This document shows positions 1 to 10,004 of a DNA stretch of 64,000 nt, piece after piece (the stretch's first letter is position 1; each line of letters starts with the position of its first letter). The notes below the pieces were generated by a model. That model was not told the origin of the DNA. It saw nothing but the letters and a program-made list of their open reading frames with translations, and made no database searches. Source of the stretch: Fragum whitleyi (lineage: Eukaryota > Mollusca > Bivalvia > Cardiida > Cardiidae); assembly GCA_948146395.1 (NCBI GenBank), contig OX411556.1:930001-994000 (forward strand). Reading direction: 5' to 3'. Made by a program: the position numbers and the translations under genes.

Positions 1-90
1 CTAGCTATGCATGTGGGCTTCAAATTGACACCGGTTTCGATGCCGTCTGATGCATCCGTCTGTGCGTTTATGCAGCATCCCTGACCCCTT

Positions 91-142
91 GTTATTCGAT
101 TTAATAGTAATTATTTAATCCTGATTTAATGTTAAATATTTT
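91..142. other. AT-rich block of the monomer (repeated in every unit)
   Basis: Only 8 of 52 bases are G or C (about 15%), against about 53% in the rest of the monomer. The block holds repeated TTTAAT words and the inverted repeat ATTTAA-TG-TTAAAT at 124-137. It recurs at the same place in essentially all 300 units, giving the array a strong 213-bp alternation of AT-rich and GC-balanced DNA. Alternation of this kind is common in satellites and can influence nucleosome phasing. That role is inference here. Confidence 0.85.
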
Positions 143-163
143 GGGTACCCATTTTTCGATCGA
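124..163. other. Cluster of three short dyad symmetries in each monomer
   Basis: Three dyads lie within 40 bases, shown here for unit 1. ATTTAA-TG-TTAAAT at 124-137 has 6-bp arms. TGGGTACCCA at 142-151 is a perfect 10-bp palindrome. TCGATCGA at 156-163 is a perfect 8-bp palindrome. The cluster is present in most units. Recurrent exceptions are GGTATCC, TTTTGGTACC and GGCAACCC forms. The cluster could be a protein-binding site or a site of non-B DNA, but no named binding motif matches. The dyads are seen directly; function is unproven. Confidence 0.7.
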
Positions 164-194
164 CTGATGCGCCCATGCATTCATACCCACATCG

Positions 195-229
195 TCACAA
201 ACACTCGCGTTCGCTAGCTATGCATGTGC
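195..229. other. Hypervariable junction between monomers (classes A, B, C)
   Basis: Example at the unit 1/2 boundary. Across the array, monomer positions 195, 205 and 213 vary together. Class A has T, T, G (TCGTCCC, ACTCGCG, TTCGCT). Class B has T, G, A (TCGTCCC, ACGCGCG, TTCACT). Class C has C, G, G (TCGCCCC, ACGCGCG, TTCGCT). Mixed forms exist, such as T, G, G near 1061 and T, T, A near 1702, and look like recombinants. Positions 8-18 of the next unit are also variable (ATGCATGTG versus ATGAATGTG, GTGTGC, GTTCGC). The three-class scheme was read by eye and not counted computationally. Confidence 0.75.
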
Positions 230-3200
230 CCTTCAAATTGACACCGGTTTCGATGCCGTCTGATGCATCCGTCTGTGCGTTTATGCAGCATCCCTGACCC
301 CTTGTTATTCGATTTAATAGTAATTATTTAATCCTGATTTAATGTTAAATATTTTGGGTACCCATTTTTCGATCGACTGAAGCGCCCATGCATTCATACC
401 CACATCGTCCCAAATACTCGCGTTCGCTAGCTATGCATGTGCGCTTCAAATTGACACCGGTTTCGATGCCGTCTGATGCATCCGTCTGTGCGTTTATGCA
501 GCATCCCTGACCCCTTGTTATTCGATTTAATAGTAATTATTTAATCCTGATTTAATGTTAAATATTGTGGGTACCCATTTTTTGATCGACTGATGCGCCC
601 ATGCATTCATACCTACATCGTCCCAAACACGCGCGTTCACTAGCTATGCATGTGCGCTTCAAATTGACACCGGTTTCGATGCCGTCTGATGCATCCGTCT
701 GTGCGTTTTTGCAGCATCCCTGACCCCTTGTTATTCGATTTAATAGTAATTATTTAATCCTGATTTAATGTTAAATATTTTGGGTACCCATTTTTCGATC
801 GACTGATGCGCCCATGCATTCATACCCACATCGTCCCAAACACTCGCGTTTGCTAGCTATGCATGTGCGCTTCAAATTGACACCGGTTTCGATGCCGTCT
901 GATGCATCCGTCTGTGCGTTTATGCAGCATCCCTGACCCCTTGTTATTCGATTTAATAGTAATTATTTAATCCTGATTTAATGTTAAATATTTTGGGTAC
1001 CCATTTTTCGATCGATTGATGCGCCTATGCATTCATACCCACATCGTCCCAAACACGCGCGTTCGCTAGCTATGCATGTGCGCTTCAAATTGACACCGGT
1101 TTCGATGCCGTCTGATGCATCCGTCTGTGCGTTTATGCAGCATCCCTGACCCCTTGTTATTCGATTTAATAGTAATTATTTAATCCTGATTTAATGTTAA
1201 ATATTTTGGGTACCCATTTTTCGATCGACTGATGCGCCCATGCATTTATACCCACATCGTCCCAAACACTCGCGTTCGCTAGCTATGCATGTGCGCTTCA
1301 AATTGACACCGGTTTCGATGCCGTCTGATGCATCCGTCTGTGCGTTTATGCAGCATCCCTGACCCCTTGTTATTCGATTTAATAGTAATTATTTAATCCT
1401 GATTTAATGTTAAATATTTTGGGTACCCATTTTTCGATCGACTGATGCGCCCATGCATTCATACCCACATCGTCCCAAACACGCGCGTTCGCTAGCTATG
1501 CATGTGCGCTTCAAATTGACACCGGTTTCGATGCCGTCTGATGCATCCGTCTGTGCGTTTATGCAGCATCCCTGACCCCTTGTTATTCGATTTAATAGTA
1601 ATTATTTAATCCTGATTTAATGTTAAATATTTTGGGTACCCATTTTTCGATCGACTGATGCGCCCATGCATTCATACCCACATCGTCCCAAACACTCGCG
1701 TTCACTAGCTATGCATGTGCGCTTCAAATTGACACCGGTTTCGATGCCGTCTGATGCATCCGTCTGTGCGTTTATGCAGCATCCCTGACCCCTTGTTATT
1801 CGATTTAATAGTAATTATTTAATCCTGATTTAATGTTAAATATTTTGGGTACCCATTTTTCGATCGACTAATGCGCCCATGCATTCATACCCACATCGTC
1901 CCAAACACTCGCGTTCGCTAGCTATGCATGTGCGCTTCAAATTGACACCGGTTTCGATGCCGTCTGATGCATCCGTCTGTGCGTTTATGCAGCATCCCTG
2001 ACCCCTTGTTATTCGATTTAATAGTAATTATTTAATCCTGATTTAATGTTAAATATTTTGGGTACCCATTTTTCGATCGACTGATGCGCCCATGCATTCA
2101 TACCCACATCGCCCCAAACACGCGCGTGCGCTAGCTATGCATGTGCGCTTCAAATTGACACCGGTTTCGATGCCGTCTGATGCATCCGTCTGTGCGTTTA
2201 TGCAGCATCCCTGACCCCTTGTTATTCGATTTAATAGTAATTATTTAATCCTGATTTAATGTTAAATATTTTGGGTACCCATTTTTCGATCGACTGATGC
2301 GCCCATGCATTCATACCCACATCGTCCCAAACACTCGCGTTCGCTAGCTATGCATGTGCGCATCAAATTGACACCGGTTTCGATGCCGTCTGATGCATCC
2401 GTCTGTGCGTTTATGCAGCATCCCTGACCCCTTGTTATTCGATTTAATAGTAATTATTAAATCCTGATTTAATGTTAAATATTTTGGGTACCCATTTTTC
2501 GATCGACTGATGCGCCCATGCATTCATACCCACATCGTCCCAAACACTCGCGTTCACTAGCTATGCATGTGCGCTTCAAATTGACACCGGTTTCGATGCC
2601 GTCTGATGCATCCGTCTGTGCGTTTATGCAGCATCCCTGACCCCTTGTTATTCGATTTAATAGTAATTATTTAATCCTGATTTAATGTTAAATATTTTGG
2701 GTACCCATTTTTCGATCGACTGATGCGCCCATGCATTCATACCCACATCGCCCCAAACACGCGCTTTCGCTAGCTATGCATGTGCGCTTCAAATTGACAC
2801 CGGTTTCGATGCCGTCTGATGCATCCGTCTGTGCGTTTATGCAGCATCCCTGACCCCTTGTTATTCGATTTAATAGTAATTATTTAATCCTGATTTAATG
2901 TTAAATATTTTGGGTACCCATTTTTCGATCGACTGATGCGCCCATGCATTCATACCCACATCGTCCCAAAAACTCGCGTTCGCTAGCTATGCATGTGCGC
3001 TTCAAATTGACACCGGTTTCGATGCCGTCTGATGCATCCGTCTGTGCGTTTATGCAGCATCCCTGACCCCTTGTTATTCGATTTAATAGTAATTATTTAA
3101 TCCTGATTTAATGTTAAATATTTTGGGTACCCATTTTTCGATCGACTGATGCGCCCATGCATTCATACCCACATCGTCCCAAACTCTCGCGTTCGCTAGC

Positions 3201-3829
3201 TATGCATGTGCGCTTCAAATTTACACCGGTTTCGATGCCGTCTGATGCATCCGTCTGTGCGTTTATGCAGCATCCCTGACCCCTTGTTATTCGATTTAAT
3301 AGTAATTATTAAATCCTGATTTAATGTTAAATATTTTGGGTACCCATTTTTCGATCGACTGATGCGCCCATGCATTCATACCCACATCGTCCCAAACACG
3401 CGCGTTCACTAGCTATGCATGTGCGCTTCAAATTGACACCGGTTTCGATGCCGTCTGATGCATCCGTCAGTGCGTTTATGCAGCATCCCTGACCCCTTGT
3501 TATTCGATTTAATAGTAATTATTTAATCCTGATTTAATGTTAAATATTTTGGGTACCCATTTTTCGATCGACTGATGCGCCCATGCATTCATACCCACAT
3601 CGCCCCAAACACGCGCGTTCGCTAGCAATGCATGTGCGCTTCAAATTGACACCGGTTTCGATGCCGTCTGATGCATCCGTCTGTGCGTTTATGCAGCATC
3701 CCTGACCCCTTGTTATTCGATGTAATAGTAATTATTTAATCCTGATTTAATGTTAAATATTTTGGGTACCCATTTTTCGATCGACTGATGCGCCCATGCA
3801 TTCATACCCACATCGTCCCAAACACTCGC

Positions 3830-6800
3830 GTTCGCTAGCTATGCATGTGCGCTTCAAATTGACACCAGTTTCGAAGCCGTCTGATGCATCCGTCTGTGCG
3901 TTTATGCAGCATCCCTGACCCCTTGTTATTCGATTTAATAGTAATTATTTAATCCTGATTTAATGTTAAATATTTTAGGTACCCATTTTTCGATCGACTA
4001 ATGCGCCCATGCATTCTTACCCACATCGTCCCAAACACGCGCGTTCACTAGCTATGCATGTGCGCTTCAAATTGACACCGGTTTCGATGCCGTCTGATGC
4101 ATCCGTCTGTGCGTTTATGCAGCATCCCTGACCCCTTGTTATTCGATTTAATAGTAATTATTTAATCCTGATTTAATGTTAAATATTTTTGGTACCCATT
4201 TTTCGATCGACTGATGCGCCCATGCATTAATACCCACATCGCCCCAAACACGCGCGTTCGCTAGCTATGCATGTGCGCTTCAAATTGACACCGGTTTCGA
4301 TGCCGTCTGATGCATCCGTCTGTGCGTTTATGCAGCATCCCTGACCCCTTGTTATTCGATTTAATAGCAATTGTTTAATCCTGATTTAATGTTAAATATT
4401 TTGGGTACCCATTTTTCGATCGACTGATGCGCCCATGCATTCATACCCACATCGTCCCAAACACTCGCGTTCGCTAGCTATGCATGTGCTCTTCAAATTG
4501 ACACCGGTTTCGATGCCGTCTGATGCATCCGTCTGTGCATTTATGCAGCATCCCTGACCCCTTTTTATTCGATTTAATAGTAATTATTTAATCCTGATTT
4601 AATGTTAAATATTTTGGGTACCCATTTTTCGATCGACTGATGCGCCCATGCATTCATACCCACATCGCCCCAAACACTCGCGTTCGCTAGCTATGCATGT
4701 GCGCTTCAAATTGACACCGGTTTCGATGCCGTCTGATGCATCCGTCTGTGCGTTTATGCAGCATCCCTGACCCCTTGTTATTCGATTTAATAGTAATTAT
4801 TTAATCCTGATTTAATGTTAAATATTTTGGGTACCCATTTTTCGATCGACTGATGCGCCCATGCATTCATACCCACATCGTCCCAAACACGCGCGTTCGC
4901 TAGCTATGCATGTGCGCTTCAAATTGACACCGGTTTCGATGCCGTCTGATGCATCCGTCTGTGCGTTTATGCAGCATCCCTGACCCCTTGTTATTCGATT
5001 TAATAGTAATTATTTAATCCTGATTTAATGTTAAATATTTTGGGTACCCATTTTTCGATCGACTGATGCGCCCATGCATTCATACCCACATCGTCCCAAA
5101 CACTCGCGTTCGCTAGCTATGCATGTGCGCTTCAAATTGACACCGGTTTCGATGCCGTCTGATGCATCCGTCTGTGCGTTTATGCAGCATCCCTGACCCC
5201 TTGTTATTCGATTTAATAGTAATTATTTAATCCTGATTTAATGTTAAATATTTTGGGTACCCATTTTTCGATCGACTGATGCGCCCATGCATTCATACCC
5301 ACATCGCCCCAAACACGCTCGTTCGCTAGCTATGCATGTGTGCTTCAATTTGACACCGGTTTCAAAGCCGTCTGATGCATCCGTCTGTGCGTTTATGCAG
5401 CATCCCTGACCCCTTGTTATTCGATTTAATAGTAATTATTTAATCCTGATTTAATGTTAAATATTTTGGGTACCCATTTTTCGATCGACTGATGCGCCCA
5501 TGCATTCATACCCACATCGCCCCAAACACGCGCGTTCGCTAGCTATGCATGTGCGCTTCAAATTGACACCGGTTTTGATGCCGTCTGATGCATCCGTCTG
5601 TGCGTTTATGCAGCATCCCTGACCCCTTGTTATTCGATTTAATAGTAATTATTTAATCCTGATTTAATGTTAAATATTTTGGGTACCCATTTTTCGATCG
5701 ACTGATGCGCCAATGCATTCATACCCACATCGTCCCAAACACTCGCGTTCGCTAGCTATGCATGTGCGCTTCAAATTGACACCGGTTTCGATGCCGTCTG
5801 ATGCATCCGTCTGTGCGTTTATGCAGCATCCCTGACCCCTTGTTATTCGATTTAATAGTAATTATTTAATCCTGATTTAATGTTAAATATTTTGGGTACC
5901 CATTTTTCGATCGACTGATGCGCCCATGCATTCATACCCACATCGTCCCAAACACTCGCGTTCGCTAGCTATGCATGTGCGCTTCAAATTGATACCGGTT
6001 TCGATGCCGTCTGATGCATCCGTCTGTGCGTTTATGCAGCATCCCTGACCCCTTGTTATTCGATTTAATAGTAATTATTTAATCCTGATTTAATGTTAGA
6101 TATTTTGGGTACCCATTTTTCGATCGACTGATGCGCCCATGCATTCATACCCACATCGTCCAAAACACGCGCGTTTACTAGCTATGCATTGCGCTTTAAA
6201 TTGACACCGGTTTCGATGCCGTCTGATGCATCCGTCTGTGCGTTTATGCAGCATCCCTGACCCCTTGTTATTCGATTTAATAGTAATAATTTAATCCTGA
6301 TTTAATGTTAAATATTTTGGGTACCCATTTTTCGATCGACTGATGCGCCCATGCATTCATACCCACATCGCCCCAAACACGTGCGTTCGCTATCTATGCA
6401 TGTGCGCTTCAAATTGACACCGGTTTCGATGCCGTCTGATGCATCCGTCTGTGCGTTTATGCAGCATCCCTGACCCCTTGTTATTCGATTTAATAGTAAT
6501 TATTTAATCCTGATTTAATGTTAAATATTTTGGGTACCCATTTTTCGATCGACTGATGCGCCCATGCATTCATACCCACATCGTCCCAAACACGCGCGTT
6601 CACTAGCTATGCATGTGCGCTTCAAATTGACACCGGTTTCGATGCCGTCTGATGCATCCGTCTGTGCGTTTATGCAGCATCCCTGACCCCTTGTTATTCG
6701 ATTTAATAGTAATTATTTAATCCTGATTTAATGTTAAATATTTTGGGTACCCATTTTTCGATCGACTAATGCGCCCATGCATTCATACCCACATCGCCCC

Positions 6801-8930
6801 AAACACGCGCGTTCGCTAGCTATGCATGTGCGCTTCAAATTGACACCGGTTTCGATGCCGTCTGATGCATCCGTCTGTGCGTTTATGCAGCATCCCTGAC
6901 CCCTTGTTATTCGATTTAATAGTAATTATTTAATCCTGATTTAATGTTAAATATTTTGGGTACCCATTTTTCGATCGACTGATGCGCCCATGCATTCATA
7001 CCCACATCGCCCCAAACACGCGCGTTCGCTAGCTATGCATGTGCGCTTCAAATTGACACCGGTTTCGATGCCGTCTGATGCATCCGTCTGTGCGTTTATG
7101 CAGCATCCCTGACCCCTTGTTATTCGATGTAATAGTAATTATTTAATCCTGATTTAATGTTAAATATTTTGGGTACCCATTTTTCGATCGACTGATGCGC
7201 CCATGCATTCATACCCACATCGTCCCAAACACTCGCTTTCGCTAGCTATGCATGTGCGCTTCAAATTGACACCGGTTTCGATGCCGTCTGATACATCCGT
7301 CTGTGCGCTTATGCAGCATCCCTGACCCCTTGTTATTCGATTTAATAGTAATTATTTAATCCTGATTTAATGTTAAATATGTTGGGTACCCATTTTTCGA
7401 TCGACTGATGCGCCCATGCATTCATACCCACATCGTCCCAAACAATCGCGTTCGCTAGCTATGCATGTGCGCTTCAAATTGACACCGGTTTCGATGCCGT
7501 CTGATGCATCCGTCTGTGCGTTTATGCAGCATCCCTGACCCCTTGTTATTCGATTTAATAGTAATTATTTAATCCTGATTTAATGTTAAATATTTTGGGT
7601 ACCCATTTTTCGATCGACTGATGCGCCTATGCATTCATACCCACATCGTCCCAAACACGCGCGTTCACTAGCTATGCATGTGCGCTTCAAATTGACACCG
7701 GTTTCGATGCCGTCTGATGCATCCGTCTGTGCGTTTATGCAGCATCCCTGACCCCTTGTTATTCGATTTAATAGTAATTATTTAATCCTGATTTAATGTT
7801 AAATATTGTGGGTACCCATTTTTCGATCGACTGATGCGCCCATGCATTCATACCCACATCGCCCCAAACACGCGCGTTCACTAGCTATGCATGTGCGCCT
7901 CAAATTGACACCGGTTTCGATGCCGTCTGATGCATCCGTCTGTGCGTTTATGCAGCATCCCTGACCCCTTGTTATTCGATGTAATAGTAACTATTTAATC
8001 CTGATTTAATGTTAAATATTTTGGGTACCCATTTTTCGATCGACTGATGCGCCCATGCATTCATACTCACATCGTCCCAAACACTCGCGTTCGCTAGCTA
8101 TGCATGTGCGCTTCAAATTGACACCGGTTTCGATGCCGTCTGATGCATCCGTCTGTGTGTTTATGCAGCATTCCTGACCCCTTGTTATTCGATTTAATAG
8201 TAATTATTTAATCCTGATTTAATGCTAAATATTTTGGGTATCCATTTTTCGATCGACTGATGCGCCCATGCATTCATACCCACATCGTCCCAAACACTCG
8301 CGTTCGCTAGCTATGCATGTGCGCTTCAAATTGACACCGGTTTCGATGCCGTCTGATGCATCCGTCTGTGCGTTTATGCAGCATCCCTGACCCCTTGTTA
8401 TTCGATTTAATAGTAATTATTTAATCCTGATTTAATGTTAAATATTTTGGGTACCCATTTTTCGATAGACTGATGCGCCCATGCATTCATACCCACATCG
8501 TCCCAAACACGCGCGTTCGCTAGCTATGCATGTGCGCTTCAAATTGACACCGGTTTCGATGCCGTCTGATGCATCCGTCTGTGCGTTTATGCAGCATCCA
8601 TGACCCCTTGTTATTCGATTTAATAGTAATTATTTAATCCTGATTTAATGTTAAATATTTTGGGTACCCATTTTTCGATCGACTGATGCGCCAATTCATT
8701 CATACCCACATCGCCCCAAACACGCGCGTTCGCTAGCTATGCATGTGCGCTTCAAATTGACACCGGTTTCGATGCCGTCTGATGCATCCGTCTGTGCGTT
8801 TATGCAGCATCCCTGACCCCTTGTTATTCGATTTAATAGTAATTATTTAATCCTGATTTAATGTTAAATATTTTAGGTACCCATTTTTCGATCGACTGAT
8901 GCGCCCATGCATTCATACCCACATCGTCAC
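3830..8930 (+). repeat. Large block, copy 1 of a 29-35-monomer-offset duplication
   Basis: Ordered private markers recur downstream. They are ACCAGTTTCG near 3864, CATTCTTACC near 4012, AATTGTTTAATCC near 4369, GTGCTCTTC near 4487, CCCTTTTTATTC near 4559, CGCTCGTTCGC near 5316, GCATTGCGCTTTAAATTG near 6186, CATACTCAC near 8062 and TCACAAACAC near 8928. The offset to copy 2 is 6175 at the start (29 monomers). It steps to 7027 (33), 7452 (35) and then 7239 (34) by local gain and loss of whole monomers. Edges are approximate. Confidence 0.8.
6180..6200 (+). other. Single-base deletion monomer (GCATTGCG)
   Basis: The usual ATGCATGTGCG reads ATGCATTGCG here, losing one G, and is linked to GTTTACTAGC upstream and TTTAAATTG downstream. 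The same haplotype is at about 13200-13220, so one deletion event was copied with the segment. It is a useful marker for pairing the two large blocks. Confidence 0.85.
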
Positions 8931-10004
8931 AAACACTCGCGTTCGCTAGCTATGCATGTGCCCTTCAAATTGACACCGGTTTCGATGCCGTCTGATGCAT
9001 CCGTCTGTGCGTTTATGCAGCATCCCTGACCCCTTGTTATTCGATTTAATAGTAATTATTTAATCCTGATTTAATGTTAAATATTTTGGGTACCCATTTT
9101 TCGATCGACTGATGCGCCCATGCATTCATACCCACATCGTCCCAAATACTCGCGTTCGCTAGCTATGCATGTGCGCTTCAAATTGACACCGGTTTCGATG
9201 CCGTCTGATGCATCCGTCTGTGCGTTTATGCAGCATCCCTGACCCCTTGTTATTCGATTTAATAGTAATTATTTAATCCTGATTTAATGTTAAATATTGT
9301 GGGTACCCATTTTTTGATCGACTGATGCGCCCATGCATTCATACCCACATCGTCCCAAACACGCGCGTTCACTAGCTATGCATGTGCGCTTCAAATTGAC
9401 ACCGGTTTCGATGCCGTCTGATGCATCCGTCTGTGCGTTTATGCAGCATCCCTGACCCCTTGTTATTCGATTTAATAGTAATTATTTAATCCTGATTTAA
9501 TGTTAAATATTTTGGGTACCCATTTTTCGATCGACTGATGCGCCCATGCATTCATACCCACATCGCCCCAAACACGCGCGTTCGCTAGCTATGCATGTGC
9601 GCTTCAAATTGACACCGGTTTCGATGCCGTCTGATGCATCCGTATGTGCGTTTATGCAGCATCCCTGACCCCTTGTTATTTGATGTAATAGTAATTTTTA
9701 ATCCTGATTTAATGTTAAATATTTTGGGTACCCATTTTTCGATCGACTGATGCGCCCATGCATTCATACCCACATCGTCCCAAACACTCGCGTTCGCTAG
9801 CTATGCATGTGCGCTTCAAATTGACACCGGTTTCGATGCCGTCTGATGCATCCGTCTGTGCGTTTATGCAGCATCCCTGACCCCTTGTTATTCGATTTAA
9901 TAGTAAATATTTAATCCTGATTTAATGTTAAATATTTTGGGTACCCATTTTTCGATCGACTGATGCGCCCATGCATTCATACCCACATCGTCCCAAACAC
10001 TCGC

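Larger units (their letters stand above)
1..213 (+). repeat. Reference monomer (unit 1) of the satellite
   Basis: This unit sets the coordinates used in the other entries. Positions 1-90 contain two ATGCAT palindromes (7-12 and 50-55), ACCGGT (30-35) and a short direct repeat CCGTCTG at 43-49 and 56-62. Positions 91-142 form an AT-rich block. Positions 142-163 contain two perfect palindromes. Positions 171-213 contain a third ATGCAT (175-180) and the variable junction. Unit 1 differs from the commonest form at position 16 (GTGGGC rather than GTGCGC) and near 197 (TCACAA rather than TCCCAA). Both variants recur in the related unit at 15972. The choice of start is arbitrary in a tandem array. 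Confidence 0.95.
1..1388 (+). repeat. Segmental duplicate block, copy 1 (pair at 15972-17359)
   Basis: About 6.5 monomers share a run of private variants with 15972-17359 at an offset of 15971 bases (75 monomers less 4 bp). Shared markers are GTGGGC at unit 1, TCACAAACAC near 194, GTGCCCTTC near 228, CTGAAGCGC near 377, TACCTACATC near 610, GCGTTTTTGC near 703, and CGATTGATGCGCCTATGC near 1011. A difference is seen at 851 (T) versus 16822 (C). The match ends when the partner acquires TAGTAAATATT near 17360. The left edge is cut by the window. Confidence 0.85.

Noticed and set aside
91..142. Replication origin or TATA promoter in the AT-rich block
   Set aside because: AT-richness alone is not evidence. 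The same block occurs 300 times, and no associated initiator, transcript or consensus element can be supported.
1..213. CENP-B box (NTTCGNNNNANNCGGGN)
   Set aside because: TTCGATTTA (96-104) and TTCGATCGA (155-163) match the first half, but the required CGGG does not follow. On the other strand the consensus lacks TTCG (no CGAA on the plus strand).
9585..9773. Minus-strand 62-codon open frame
   Set aside because: It lies wholly within satellite monomers. A 1-bp deletion near 9694 (TAATTTTTAATCC for TAATTATTTAATCC) shifts past the usual in-frame TAA, and the start is GTG. No ribosome-site context or conserved protein is recognised, and it occurs in one unit only.
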